A stretch of DNA of 64,000 nucleotides from Synechococcus sp. RSCCF101 (GCF_008807075.1 NZ_CP035632.1:1736001-1800000), one strand, 5' to 3'; shown: positions 1 to 8,524, numbered from the stretch's first letter. Numbers and translations: made by a program. The notes: a model not told the origin generated them from the letters alone.

Positions 1-161
1 GAGAGGCGCAGGTCGTATCCGTAGGAGGAGCAGCCGAAACTCAGCACGCCCAGGCCGGCATCGGGTCCGCCGGAGGGCAGCTGGCGCACCAGGTCCGGCT
101 GAAACGGCTCGAGCATGCCCTCGGCGGCACGGGCAACGATCCAGCGATCGTTCTTCAGCAT
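1..161 (-). CDS. dcd: dCTP deaminase, N-terminal part (cut by window edge)
   Basis: Deaminates dCTP to dUTP, feeding dTMP synthesis in the cytoplasm. Only the first 53 codons are present; the gene runs off the left edge. Reading from the ATG at 161, the protein begins MLKNDRWIVARAAEGMLEPF and reaches the family hallmark SSYGYDLRL, which in dCTP deaminases lies in the nucleotide-binding part of the fold. The start is the only ATG giving this conserved N-terminus. The gene is divergent from rph, with 57 bases between the start codons. Recognition rests on the N-terminal motif only, so the catalytic residues cannot be checked. Confidence 0.85.
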   Translation of the reverse strand, partial: MLKNDRWIVARAAEGMLEPFQPDLVRQLPSGGPDAGLGVLSFGCSSYGYDLRL

Positions 162-218
162 CGCCCGCACCGGCAGCCCTGGCTGGGATCGTAGGAGAGG
201 CGCACCGCTGGACCGCCC

Positions 219-1016
219 ATGCCCCCCTCCGCCGAGTCCCGTCCCGAGGCAGCAGCCGGCAGCGGGCCCCGGGCCGATGGCCGAGCGTTCGATGCCCTGC
301 GCCCCATGCGGGTGCGATGGGATCCGATGGGCTTCGCCCTCAGCTCGCTCACGATTCACAGCGGCCGGACGGTGGTGCTCTGCAGCTGCTGCATGGAGGA
401 GGGCGTGCCCGGCTGGCGCAAGGGCAGCGGGCTGGGCTGGCTCAGCGCTGAGTACCGGCTTCTGCCGGCCTCGACGCCCCAGCGCCAGCGTCGCGAGACC
501 CTGAAACTCTCGGGCCGGACCCAGGAGATCCAGCGCCTGATCGGCCGCAGCCTCAGGGCGGCGATCGACCTGGCCGTGCTCGGTGAACGCACCCTGCTGA
601 TCGACTGCGATGTGATCCAGGCCGATGCCGGAACCCGCACCGCCTCCGTCACGGGAGCCTGGCTCGCCCTGGCCCGGGCGCTGCAGCGCCTGGAGGCCGA
701 CGGTCTGCTCACGGGGCCGGCCCGGCTGCGGCAGATCGCCGCGGTGTCGGTCGGACTGGTGGGGGGAGCGGCCCTGCTGGATCTCGACTACAGCGAGGAC
801 AGCCGGGCCGATGTGGACCTGAATGTGGTCATGACTCAGGACCTCGACCTGGTGGAGCTGCAGGGCACCGGGGAGGGGACCTGTTTCCCCCGCCGCGAGC
901 TCGATGCGCTGCTCAGCCTCGCCGAGGGGGGCATCCGAACGCTGCTGCAGGGCCAAAGGGACGCCCTGGCGACGGCGGATCGGCCTGAGGGCGTTCGCAG
1001 TGAACATCGTTCGTAG
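219..1016 (+). CDS. rph: Ribonuclease PH
   Basis: 3'-to-5' phosphorolytic exoribonuclease that trims the 3' ends of tRNA precursors. The 265 residues match a complete RNase PH, with about 20 extra non-conserved residues at the N-terminus. Family motifs seen are RADGRAFDALRP near residue 18, the segment SCCMEEGVPGW with its long strand after it, and the phosphate/active-site region TLLIDCDVIQADAGTRTAS near residues 125-145. The C-terminal GEGTCFPR/LDALLSLAEGG block is also typical. The stop codon overlaps the NtcA operator that serves ntcA, so the regulator's promoter begins inside this gene. Confidence 0.95.
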   Translation: MPPSAESRPEAAAGSGPRADGRAFDALRPMRVRWDPMGFALSSLTIHSGRTVVLCSCCMEEGVPGWRKGSGLGWLSAEYRLLPASTPQRQRRETLKLSGRTQEIQRLIGRSLRAAIDLAVLGERTLLIDCDVIQADAGTRTASVTGAWLALARALQRLEADGLLTGPARLRQIAAVSVGLVGGAALLDLDYSEDSRADVDLNVVMTQDLDLVELQGTGEGTCFPRRELDALLSLAEGGIRTLLQGQRDALATADRPEGVRSEHRS

Positions 1017-1054
1017 CGATCACTACAGGGGTGGGCCTGTGCGATCCGTAGGGT
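1013..1054 (+). promoter_or_regulatory. NtcA-activated promoter of ntcA (autoregulatory)
   Basis: A perfect NtcA operator, GTA-N8-TAC, lies at 1013-1026 and is followed after exactly 22 bases by TAGGGT at 1049-1054, which fits the TAN3T -10 element. This is the textbook class II NtcA-activated promoter layout (operator centred near -41, no -35 box). It stands about 90 bases upstream of the ntcA start, so NtcA is predicted to activate its own gene. The first bases of the operator overlap the rph stop codon. Confidence 0.85.
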
Positions 1055-1118
1055 CCCCCAACCTGTGGGGTGGGGATGCCCGGCTTACAACGCGGTTTCA
1101 GCCGTACAGCCGGTTCCT

Positions 1119-1134
1119 CCCTGGGAGCCCAGGG
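1119..1134 (+). promoter_or_regulatory. Leader hairpin over the ntcA ribosome binding site
   Basis: CCCTGG (1119-1124) and CCAGGG (1129-1134) form a 6-bp all-Watson-Crick stem with a four-base loop. The 3' arm contains the purine stretch AGGGGA (1131-1136), the only Shine-Dalgarno-like sequence before the ATG at 1142. If formed in the mRNA the stem would hide the ribosome binding site. The pairing is visible; any regulatory role is inference. Confidence 0.4.
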
Positions 1135-1141
1135 GACCCCC

Positions 1142-1813
1142 ATGCTTCTGGACGACAGCAGCCAGCCCAGCCGGACGCTGCTGGACGTGATCCGGACCCT
1201 GAGCGGGGCCACGCCGGAGAGCATCGAACGCGGCAAGACCATCTTCTTCCCGGGTGATCCGGCGGAGCGCGTCTACCTGATCCGGCGCGGAGCGGTGCGG
1301 CTCTCCCGCGTCTATGAATCCGGCGAGGAGATCACCGTGGCCCTGCTGCGGGAGAACAGCCTCTTCGGGGTGCTGTCCCTGCTGACCGGGCAGCGATCCG
1401 ATCGCTTCTATCACGCGGTGGCCTTCACACGCGTGGAGATGGTCACGGCTCCCGCGTCATCGGTGCGCCGAGCGATCGAAGCCGACGCGAGCGTGGGGCT
1501 GCTGCTGCTGCAGGGGCTCTCCTCCCGCATCCTCCAGACCGAGACGATGATCGAGACCCTCACCCACCGCGACATGTCGTCGCGGCTGGTGAGCTTCCTG
1601 CTGGTGCTCTGCCGCGACTTCGGCGTGCCGGACAAGGAGGGCATCACGATCGATCTGCGTCTCTCCCATCAGGCGATCGCCGAGGCGATCGGCTCGACGC
1701 GGGTGACCATCACCCGGCTGCTCGGTGACCTGCGCAACGCCGGTCTGCTGCAGATCGACCGCAAGAAGATCACCGTGTTTGACCCCGTGGCCCTGGCCAA
1801 GCGCTTCAGCTGA
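1142..1813 (+). CDS. ntcA: Global nitrogen regulator NtcA (CRP/FNR family)
   Basis: DNA-binding regulator of nitrogen assimilation, activated by 2-oxoglutarate. The 223 residues are the usual NtcA length when translation starts at the ATG at 1142; an upstream in-frame ATG at 1070 would add unconserved residues lying before the ribosome binding site. Residues 30-130 form the effector-binding beta-roll ([35 protein letters not shown]). A C-terminal winged helix carries the recognition helix [21 protein letters not shown], nearly invariant in NtcA. It follows rph on the same strand but has its own promoter with a perfect NtcA box, so positive autoregulation is expected. Confidence 0.97.
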   Translation: MLLDDSSQPSRTLLDVIRTLSGATPESIERGKTIFFPGDPAERVYLIRRGAVRLSRVYESGEEITVALLRENSLFGVLSLLTGQRSDRFYHAVAFTRVEMVTAPASSVRRAIEADASVGLLLLQGLSSRILQTETMIETLTHRDMSSRLVSFLLVLCRDFGVPDKEGITIDLRLSHQAIAEAIGSTRVTITRLLGDLRNAGLLQIDRKKITVFDPVALAKRFS

Positions 1814-1867
1814 GGGCGGCCGGGCCGCCCCCCCACACGGCGATACTGAGCCCCTCCGCTGCGTGGT

Positions 1868-3049
1868 GTGTCCGGCTGGTTGCTGATCCTGGCGCTGCTG
1901 GTGCTCGGCGGCGTGCTGGCCACCCTCGGGGACCGGCTGGGAAGCCGCATCGGCAAGGCTCGCCTCAGCCTGTTCAACCTCCGGCCGCGGCGCACGGCGG
2001 TGGTGATCACCGTGCTCACGGGCAGCCTGATCAGCGCGGTCTCCCTGGGGCTGATGCTGCTGGTCAGCCAGCGGCTGCGGGTCGGTCTGTTCGAACTCGA
2101 TCAGCTACAGGGACGCCTGGCCAGCACCCGCAGGGAGCTGACGGGTGCCCGACGTGAGCAGGCGGAGGCGGGCAAGGCGCTGGAGCTGGCGCGGCAGGAG
2201 CTCAGCCAGGAGCGCGGCGAACTGAAGCAGGCCCGCCGCGATCGGCGTGAGGCCCTCAGCCAGTCCAGGACGCTGCGGTCCGAGCTGGCCCCCCTGAAGG
2301 CGGAGCGCGCCGGTCTGGAGCGCGACATCGCCGCCAGGGATGCCGACATTCAGCGCCGGGAGAAGGAGCTCGAGCAGCTGCGTGGGCGCATCCAGCGCGG
2401 CGAGCGGGATCTCGAGGCGCTGGAGAGCAACCTGATCGCCCTGCGGCGGGGGGACGTGGTGATCAGCAGCGGTCAGCCCCTGATCACGGCAACCCTGCGG
2501 CTCGACACCCCGGATCAGAGCGGCGACACCATCACCCGCCTGCTTCAGGAAGCCAACCAGGAGGCGTTTCGCCGGGTGCGGCCGGGCGAGGACCCCAGCC
2601 GCCAGATCGTGCTCGTCCCCAGGGCCGACATCAGCAGACTCGAAAGCATCATCCGCGAGCCGGGCACGTGGGTCGTGAGCATTCTCTCGGCCGGCAATGT
2701 GCTGAGGGGGGAAACCACCGTCTATGCCTATCCGGATGTGCGCCCGAACCGCATCATCAGCGAGTCCGGTGAGGTGATGGCCAGCACGAGCGTAGGACCG
2801 GAGGAACGCTCCCTGCAGCAGGTCAGGGACCGGCTGAACCTGCTGCTGGCCTCCACCCTGGCCACCGCCCAGCGGCGCGGGTCCATCGCCAGCGGCGTGC
2901 AGTTCGACGTGGGCCAGGCCAATGCCCTGCTGGAACGCCTGCAGCAGCGGGAGGTGGGCGCACTCCGCCTCGAGGCCGTCTCCCGACGGCAGATCGGCGT
3001 GGCCGATCCGATCAGCGTGGATCTGCGCCTGACGGAGCTGCCCGGATGA
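1868..3049 (+). CDS. DUF3084 membrane-anchored coiled-coil protein
   Basis: Conserved cyanobacterial protein of unknown function, 393 residues, starting at a GTG. A hydrophobic segment (about 3-20) and a second one (about 45-66) anchor it in the membrane. Between them lies the conserved basic stretch KARLSLFNLRPRRTAVV. Residues about 75-195 are a heptad-rich coiled coil full of E, R, Q and L (for example the RRELTGARREQAEAGKALE region). The C-terminal 190 residues are the globular DUF3084 domain. The stop overlaps the start of the next gene by 4 bases, suggesting translational coupling. Function cannot be read from the sequence; a structural or envelope role is a guess. Confidence 0.85.
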   Translation: MSGWLLILALLVLGGVLATLGDRLGSRIGKARLSLFNLRPRRTAVVITVLTGSLISAVSLGLMLLVSQRLRVGLFELDQLQGRLASTRRELTGARREQAEAGKALELARQELSQERGELKQARRDRREALSQSRTLRSELAPLKAERAGLERDIAARDADIQRREKELEQLRGRIQRGERDLEALESNLIALRRGDVVISSGQPLITATLRLDTPDQSGDTITRLLQEANQEAFRRVRPGEDPSRQIVLVPRADISRLESIIREPGTWVVSILSAGNVLRGETTVYAYPDVRPNRIISESGEVMASTSVGPEERSLQQVRDRLNLLLASTLATAQRRGSIASGVQFDVGQANALLERLQQREVGALRLEAVSRRQIGVADPISVDLRLTELPG

Positions 3050-3522
3050 CGTCCACCAGGCGTTCGGGGCCATCCCCGGAGGGTGCACGGTGGCCGTTGT
3101 CCGGTCCACTGGTGGGCATGGATCCCGGCCGCAGCAAGTGCGGGCTGGCCCTGAGCAACGCTGATCGAACGGCCGTGACGGAAGCGCTTGTGCTGCCCTG
3201 CGATGCCGTGATTCCCAGCCTCGAACGCTGGCACCGGCGCGAGCCCATCGCCGGCCTGGTGCTCGGCGACGGCACCGGCTCGAGGCACTGGCAGCGCTCG
3301 CTCGCAGGCCGCTGGCCGATGCGACTGATGGAGGAGGCCGGCAGCACCCTCGCCGCCCGCCGGCGCTATTGGCAGCTGTTCCCGGCGGCGGGACTGCAGC
3401 GTCTGCTGCCCGAGGGCCTGCGCCAGCCGCCGCGGGACTGGGATGACGTGGTGGCCCAGCTCCTGCTGGAGCGGGAGATCGGACGCCCCCTGATCCGGAT
3501 CAGAAGCGGGCCCGGACCGTGA
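3046..3522 (+). CDS. YqgF/RuvX-like RNase H-fold nuclease
   Basis: Small RNase H-fold protein (158 residues) related to YqgF/RuvX, the putative pre-16S rRNA processing nuclease, but a divergent cyanobacterial branch. The first catalytic strand is VGMDPGRSKCGLAL, with the acidic residue at D26. LVLGDGTGS (about residue 68) corresponds to the second strand, MRLMEEAGST to the third, and RDWDDVVAQLLLE near residue 132 supplies the last acidic site. The first 20 residues are a non-conserved basic extension. The ATG overlaps the stop of the DUF3084 gene. A true YqgF may be encoded elsewhere, so I leave the symbol blank. Confidence 0.75.
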   Translation: MTSTRRSGPSPEGARWPLSGPLVGMDPGRSKCGLALSNADRTAVTEALVLPCDAVIPSLERWHRREPIAGLVLGDGTGSRHWQRSLAGRWPMRLMEEAGSTLAARRRYWQLFPAAGLQRLLPEGLRQPPRDWDDVVAQLLLEREIGRPLIRIRSGPGP

Positions 3523-3757
3523 AGGCGTAATCCGCGCCGGGCTCGAGCTGGTAGTCGGCGCGCAGCAGGAAGCGCAGGAGCGCGTCCTCGATCAGGGCGC
3601 GGCCGAGTGAGGGCTGCACCGCCAGCTCACCCCGGCCGAAGGACCAGCAGAAGCGCCACTCGTAGCCGCCGGCGGACACCTCACCCTCGAGCCGCTGGCT
3701 GGCCATGCTGTGGCGGAGCACCCGCACGGTGGCGGTGGTGGAGGGGAGCGGAGTCAC
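3500..3757 (-). CDS. DUF3146 family protein
   Basis: Small (85 residues) conserved cyanobacterial protein of unknown function. Typical features are the N-terminal TTATVRVLRHS, the aromatic-rich centre GGYEWRFCWSFGRGELAV, and the C-terminal LEPGADYAFTVRARF. It has no signal peptide or membrane segment and looks like a small beta-rich cytoplasmic protein. It lies directly downstream of pth with a 4-base overlap, so the two are probably co-transcribed. Its last 23 bases run antisense to the end of the YqgF-like gene. The family assignment is from memory of DUF3146 members. Confidence 0.75.
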   Translation of the reverse strand: MTPLPSTTATVRVLRHSMASQRLEGEVSAGGYEWRFCWSFGRGELAVQPSLGRALIEDALLRFLLRADYQLEPGADYAFTVRARF

Positions 3758-4389
3758 GGCGCAGTCACCGGATCGGCCGGAGCCCTGGTGCTGCGGAAGC
3801 TGTTGAGCCGGGTGCCGGCACGTTCGATGCCGGTCCGGCGGATCAGATCCGGCGCCCGGGTCGCCTCCGCCAGCACGTCCTCGAGGAGCTCCGCTTCCGA
3901 GGCGGCGAAGCGCCCCAGCACATGGCCCACGGTGCGTTGCCGCCGCTCTTCAGGACAGGCACCGGGGGCGCCGATGCCGATGCGCAGGCGCAGGAAGGAC
4001 TGGCTGCCGAGATGCTGGATCAGGCTCCTGAGGCCGTTGTGGCCGCCCGCGCCTCCTTCGCGGCGCAGGCGCAGACGTCCGAGAGGCAGATCCATGTCGT
4101 CCACGACGACAAGCAGGGTGCCGATCGGCAGAGCGAACCAGTCGAGGGTGGCCCGCACCGACTGGCCGCTGTTGTTCATGAAGGTCTCCGGCTTCAGCAG
4201 GCGCAGCCGCGAGGAACCCGTTCCGCAATCGGCCAGCAGGCCGTGAAGACGACTCTGGCTGCGAAAGGTGGCTCCGCCGGCCTCAGCGAGACGGTCGAGA
4301 ACCATGAAGCCGATGTTGTGACGGGTGGCCCGGTAGCGCTCTCCGGGATTGCCGAGGCCCACCACCAGGTCGATGGGGGTGGCTGTCAT
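3754..4389 (-). CDS. pth: Peptidyl-tRNA hydrolase
   Basis: Releases tRNA from peptidyl-tRNAs that drop off ribosomes; cytoplasmic and essential in most bacteria. The 211 residues span a full Pth domain. The N-terminal signature GLGNPGERYRATRHNIGF includes the catalytic His (about residue 24) and conserved Asn (about 14). Downstream come LLKPETFMNNSG, VVDDMDLPLG with the conserved Asp, GGAGGHNGLRSL, and the substrate-binding R/IG region LRIGIGAPG. It sits between tatA (16 bases upstream) and DUF3146 (4-base overlap) in a minus-strand run that also contains psbH, the usual order in Synechococcus-type genomes. Confidence 0.95.
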   Translation of the reverse strand: MTATPIDLVVGLGNPGERYRATRHNIGFMVLDRLAEAGGATFRSQSRLHGLLADCGTGSSRLRLLKPETFMNNSGQSVRATLDWFALPIGTLLVVVDDMDLPLGRLRLRREGGAGGHNGLRSLIQHLGSQSFLRLRIGIGAPGACPEERRQRTVGHVLGRFAASEAELLEDVLAEATRAPDLIRRTGIERAGTRLNSFRSTRAPADPVTAP

Positions 4390-4404
4390 GCCTGCCTGGC
4401 CACC

Positions 4405-4743
4405 TCAAATTCGGGATGCGTCACCGGGTGAGTCTCCAGCGGTTCCGCCGCCGCCGGAGGGCTCGGATGAGGCCGGCACCGGCTCGGGGGGTTCAGCGGA
4501 GGAAAGCGAAGGAGGCGAGGCCTGACGATCGGCGCTGGTCGTCTCGGACGCAGACGACACGGGGGCGTTGTCCTCCATCGCCCTGGAGAATTCCTGCTCG
4601 AACTCCCTGGAGGCCGACTGGAATCCCCTGAGGGTTTTCCCGAGGGTTCGCCCCAGTTCGGGCAGCTTGCGGGGACCGAAGACCAGCAGGCCGATGCCCG
4701 CGATCACCGCCATTTCGGGAACGCCGACACCGAAGACGCTCAT
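4405..4743 (-). CDS. tatA: Twin-arginine translocase TatA/E family subunit
   Basis: Pore-forming component of the Tat export system, which moves folded proteins across the thylakoid and plasma membranes. The 112 residues begin with the single membrane helix (about 8-25). It is followed by the hinge and amphipathic helix [20 protein letters not shown], the defining TatA/B signature, with the FGP motif intact. The tail after residue 60 is low-complexity (S, P, E, G rich), as usual. The ATG overlaps the psbH stop by 4 bases, so the two genes are probably translated from one message. TatA and TatE cannot be told apart from sequence. Confidence 0.92.
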   Translation of the reverse strand: MSVFGVGVPEMAVIAGIGLLVFGPRKLPELGRTLGKTLRGFQSASREFEQEFSRAMEDNAPVSSASETTSADRQASPPSLSSAEPPEPVPASSEPSGGGGTAGDSPGDASRI

Positions 4744-4940
4744 CCGACGCCGTTCCAGCCCACGTTGATGCCCTCCAGCAGCAGGGAGCGGTTGTACAGC
4801 TGAAGAATGATCAGCAGGAAGACAAAGAAGAGCAGCATGAACACGCCCATCACCGGCGTGGTGCCCCAGCCGGGAACCACCTTGCCGTACTCGGAGTTGA
4901 GTGGACGCAGCAGATCTCCCAGACGGGTGCGTTGAGCCAT
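4740..4940 (-). CDS. psbH: Photosystem II reaction-centre protein H
   Basis: Small PSII subunit (66 residues) needed for PSII assembly and the Q_B site on the acceptor side. The sequence [20 protein letters not shown] followed by [15 protein letters not shown] is diagnostic. One transmembrane helix spans about residues 27-48, ending in the conserved [14 protein letters not shown]. As in other cyanobacteria it is divergent from psbN, with 95 bases between the starts, and it precedes tatA and pth on the same strand. A short dyad in the intergenic region carries the likely -10. Confidence 0.98.
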   Translation of the reverse strand: MAQRTRLGDLLRPLNSEYGKVVPGWGTTPVMGVFMLLFFVFLLIILQLYNRSLLLEGINVGWNGVG

Positions 4941-4966
4941 GGCGGGGTGCTCTCGGGCGCGTTTCG

Positions 4967-4984
4967 GCTCGTTAGTCTACGAGC
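4967..4984 (-). promoter_or_regulatory. Dyad and likely -10 element between psbH and psbN
   Basis: GCTCGT (4967-4972) and ACGAGC (4979-4984) are a perfect 6-bp inverted repeat around a six-base centre. On the minus strand the centre reads TAGACT (4979-4974), a good -10 for psbH 34 bases before its ATG. On the plus strand it reads TAGTCT, a weaker -10 for psbN. The HIP1 octamer GCGATCGC follows at 4983-4990. The repeat is visible; promoter function is inferred. Confidence 0.4.
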
Positions 4985-5035
4985 GATCGCCGCCGCAGGG
5001 TTGCGCGCGTCGAGAGTTGTGATGCTTGCCTTCTG

Positions 5036-5176
5036 ATGGAGACCACCTCACCGGCCCTGTCGGTGGCCATGACCGTGCTGGCCGTGCTTCTGGGGCTGAC
5101 CGGCTTCGGCCTGTACACCGCCTTCGGGCCCCCGTCCCGTCGGCTCGCCGACCCCTTCGACGATCACGACGACTGA
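5036..5176 (+). CDS. psbN: PsbN, photosystem II assembly protein
   Basis: Short one-helix membrane protein (46 residues) required for assembly and repair of PSII, although not a permanent subunit. It begins METTSPALSVAMTVLAVLLG, with a single transmembrane segment at about residues 6-27. The family's conserved FGLYTAFGPPSRRLADPFDD follows. The length and divergent placement next to psbH match other cyanobacteria. In related genomes psbI commonly follows; here a large mannosidase gene on the opposite strand lies between them, and its 3' end overlaps the psbN end by 13 bases. Confidence 0.96.
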   Translation: METTSPALSVAMTVLAVLLGLTGFGLYTAFGPPSRRLADPFDDHDD

Positions 5177-8100
5177 AGACTCGCGGCGATGCGCCAATGG
5201 CCGAGCTGCCAGGGCGTCAGCATCAGATCGTCGGTCTGTGCAGTGGAACCATCCTCGGGCATCGCTGCTCCAAGGCCATCCACCCGTCCGACCACTGACC
5301 ATCCGGCTCCAAGCCGGATGCGCCGGCGCTCCGGCGTGAGGTTCTGCAGGCTCAGAAGGCAGTGGCCGGCATGATCGGGCCATGGACGCAGGGCCACCAG
5401 CACCACACCGTCGGGCAGCGCCGGCAAGGCCGGCATGGTCAGCGTTTGCCCGTTCATGCCAGGCCTTGCCGGTGCACACCAGATCGGATTGCGGAACTCC
5501 TGGGCGGCCTCCACGACGCCGTCGTGATGCCAGCCGGTGCTCAGGGGCATCAGCCCCAGCCTGAGGCGATGCACACCGGCATCCGCACCCGGATCTGGCC
5601 AGGTGGGGCCGCGGAGCAGGGAGACACCCAGACGGTCGGTCTGACCGCTCACCCCCTGGGGGCCGTCCAGGAGCAGGGCCAGACCTCCGCCGCCGGAGGC
5701 GCTCGCGTTCTGGGACGCCAGCCAGCTGGTGGCGGTCACCTCCCAGCGACTGCGCTCCCGCGCTGACCTGGGGCTGGACGGTCGCTCGAGGACCCCGGCC
5801 GCCACATCGCTCACCCAGCGGACCGATGGCTGGGCCAGTGGGCACTCCAGCCGCAGGAGTTCGTGCCGCTGGCGCCAGGCCACCGACAGGATCAGCTCGA
5901 GCACGGGGCTGGCCGCCCGCAGCCGCACGTCGAGGCGCCAGGAGCTGAGGCCGCAGCGGCCCCGCCAGACCAGCTGAGTGCAGAGGGGGCCAGCCTCCAC
6001 CACCTCGCCTGGGCTGTCCCAGGCGAGCGGCAGGTCGGTGCGCTGCTCCTGCGGGGGATGTCCCACGCATCCCAGAACGCACCGCGATCGGTCCAGCGGC
6101 AGAGCTGCACCGGTGCGGCGAGCCGCTCGATCCGGCCGGCATCCATCAGGCCCTCCACGCCAGCGGACCCCAGCCGGGCGGTGAGCCGCCCATTACCGAG
6201 AGTCCAGCCGCCGCCGGCAACCGGCTCCAGCGTCACCGGCTCCAACGGCCCGGGCGGCGCGGCGCCGTCCCCGACAACCTGCCGAAGCCGCTCCAGACGG
6301 AGGGGGCGCACGCCGGGCGGACGACGGACCTGAACCCAGCGCCCGCCTGAGCTGCAGGCCTGCTGGGGCAGAGGTGTGCCCGTATGTCGCCAGAGCCCGG
6401 GTGGCAGGCGCACCGTCGTGAGCCGGGCCGACTGCGGCAGCAGCGGAACGAGCCACCAGACCTGGGAGGGGGCAGGGCGCTCAGGTCCGCTGCCACGGGC
6501 CTCCGGCGGATCCGATCCGGCCTCCAGCCAGCGCGCCAGCGCCCGGTCCCGCTGGCGGCGCGCCACGCGGCGGGCGTTCCGCCAGGCCGGCTCCGCCTGG
6601 TCGAACACCTCCGGAATCGATGTGCCGGGAAGGATGTCGTGGAACTGATGCAGCATCAGGGTGCGCCACGCGGGCTGCAGTGCATCGACGGAGGTGCCGG
6701 AGAGGGCCGCTGCCAGCTCCGCTTCCCGCAGCAGCCGTTCCAGCGTGCGGTTGTGGCGTTTCTGATCCGGGCGCGTGGTGGCGCAGCCCCGGTGCAGCTC
6801 CAGGTAGAGCTCATCGCGCCAGACCGGCAATCGCGGGGCCAGCGGCTCGAGGGTCGCCAGGTGATCGCGCAGGCTGCCGTGCTGCCGTGGGGTCAGGCCG
6901 GGCACCTCCGACCAGAGCCTCAGCTGTTCGAGCATCTCGGCGGTGGGGCCGCCGCCGTGATCGCCCAGGCCGGGCAGCCACAGGCTCCGGGCCACATCGG
7001 TCGCCTGCAGCCACGCCTGCTGCTCCCGGGCGATGGCAACGGGATCGGCATCGGTGCCGATCGGGGGCAGCATCAGCGCCAGGCACTCGCTGCCGCAACG
7101 GCCGCGCCAGCGGAAGAGCCGGTGGGGGAAGGGATGGGTCTCGTTCCAGGCCAGCTTGTGGGTGCAGAACCAGCGGATGGTGGTGGCCGACAGCAGCGAG
7201 GGCAGGCCAACGGAGAAGCCGAAGCTGTCCGGCAGCCAGGCCAGCTCATGGGTCCATTCAGGGAACAGACGCCGGCTCAGCAGCTGGCCGTCCTGGCACT
7301 GCCTGAGCAGTGAGCCGGTCCCCGGCAGCACGGCATCGGTCTCCACCCAGGGGCCGTTGAGCGGTTCCCAGCGTCCGGACCGGGAGGCCGCCCGGATCCG
7401 CTCGAGCAGGGCCGGGTGGTGCTGCTCGAGCCAGGCGTAAAGGGCCGGGGTGGAATGTCCGAAATGGAGCTCGGGGAAGCGCTCCATCAGACCGAGCACG
7501 GACCGGAAGGTCCGCAGGGCGGCCTGGCCGGTGTCGGCCACCGGCCAGAGCCAGGCCAGATCCAGGTGGGCATGCCCCAGCAGATGGACCGGCCCGGCCG
7601 ATCCGGCGGGCGCGGCGGTCAGCAGGTCGCGGACGGCATGCAGCGCCGGTTCCGAGGAAGGATTCGTTGCCAGGAGGGGGTCCGGCAGTGTCCGCTCCGC
7701 CGGCAGCGACCAGAGTGCGAGGCGATCGGCCAGCAACCACCCCTGAGGGTCGCCGCTGCCGCTCGTCGGTTCGATCACCAGGGCGCTCCGCACCAGGGCG
7801 CCGTCGTCATGGGCGGGGCTGGTGAGGACCAGCTCGATGGTCAGAGGAGCGCCGTGCCGCCAGGCCTCCGGCACGAGCCAGCGGCAGCGGCTGTCGAAGA
7901 GGTCGCCGCTGTGCACCGGGCTCCCGTTGACACGGAGGAGAGCCTCCTCGGCCCACCAGCAGAGATCCAGGCGGACCCTGGCGTCGGGGCTGCCGCGCCA
8001 CTGGTGCGGGCAGACCGGGGTGGCCAGCAACCGGATCGAACGACGCCCCCGAGGCCAGGCGATGAGTCCACGCGCCTGCCAGTCGGGCCGGTTCCGGGCG

Positions 8101-8237
8101 GCCCAGCCATCGCTCAGGGCGTTGGTACCGGCCGCCAGATCATCCGTTCGCCGCCAGAGGGGCTTCAGATCCAGCTGGGATCGCTGGCGAAACGTGTCAA
8201 TCCAGGAGCGTTCTGCCGAGGAACAGCCCTCCTGCAT
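5164..8237 (-). pseudogene. Alpha-mannosidase, glycoside hydrolase family 38 (one apparent frameshift)
   Basis: Zinc-dependent exo-acting alpha-mannosidase; substrate unknown, perhaps mannose-containing envelope glycans. The first 725 or so codons read from the ATG at 8237. They carry the GH38 hallmarks GHAHLDLAWLWP (zinc ligands), NGPWVETDAVLPG, WLPDSFGF (nucleophile Asp) and GLGDHGGGPT. At FWDAWDIP the frame breaks in a C5 run (plus-strand G5 at 6053-6057). Adding one C joins it to QEQRTDLPLAW and the rest of the beta-sandwich domain in another frame, ending at 5164. The restored protein would be about 1020 residues, normal for bacterial GH38. The single homopolymer break and otherwise clean reading suggest a base-calling error rather than decay. 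Confidence 0.82.
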
Positions 8238-8259
8238 CGGTGCCGCCTGCGGGGACCCA

Positions 8260-8265
8260 TAGGAT
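8260..8265 (+). promoter_or_regulatory. Possible -10 element of psbI
   Basis: TAGGAT stands 35 bases upstream of the psbI start, in the 62-base gap between the mannosidase start and psbI. No convincing -35 is seen. Confidence 0.3.
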
Positions 8266-8299
8266 GATGCCCCAGCAGCCAGCGCCGTCCCGGACCTCC

Positions 8300-8419
8300 A
8301 TGCTCGCCCTCAAAATCTCGGTTTACTCCGTCGTTTTCTTCTTCATCGGGATTTTCGTGTTCGGCTTCCTGGCCAGTGACCCCAGCCGCACGCCGAGCCG
8401 CAAGGATCTCGAGGACTGA
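8300..8419 (+). CDS. psbI: Photosystem II reaction-centre protein I
   Basis: One-helix PSII subunit (39 residues) beside the D1 protein and CP43, important for PSII stability and assembly. The sequence [20 protein letters not shown] is the conserved helix, followed by [19 protein letters not shown]; the DPxRxPxRKD end is diagnostic. It is too short for ordinary gene-length cutoffs. It is divergent from the mannosidase gene and lies upstream of the DUF3769 outer-membrane protein, the position it has in related genomes apart from the inserted mannosidase. Confidence 0.96.
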   Translation: MLALKISVYSVVFFFIGIFVFGFLASDPSRTPSRKDLED

Positions 8420-8472
8420 CTCCGAGCGGCCGGCGGGTCACCTGGCCCACGCCGGCAACCGGCCGCGGTTCC

Positions 8473-8489
8473 CACCGGCTCAGCCGGTG
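8473..8489. repeat. Perfect 7-bp inverted repeat downstream of psbI
   Basis: CACCGGC (8473-8479) and GCCGGTG (8483-8489) are separated by three bases. The structure lies between the psbI stop and the DUF3769 start. No T-tract follows, so it is not a standard intrinsic terminator; it could stabilise the psbI 3' end. Confidence 0.35.
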
Positions 8490-8524
8490 CCGTGGCAGTA
8501 TCTGGCGCGTTCTTGAGTTGAGCG

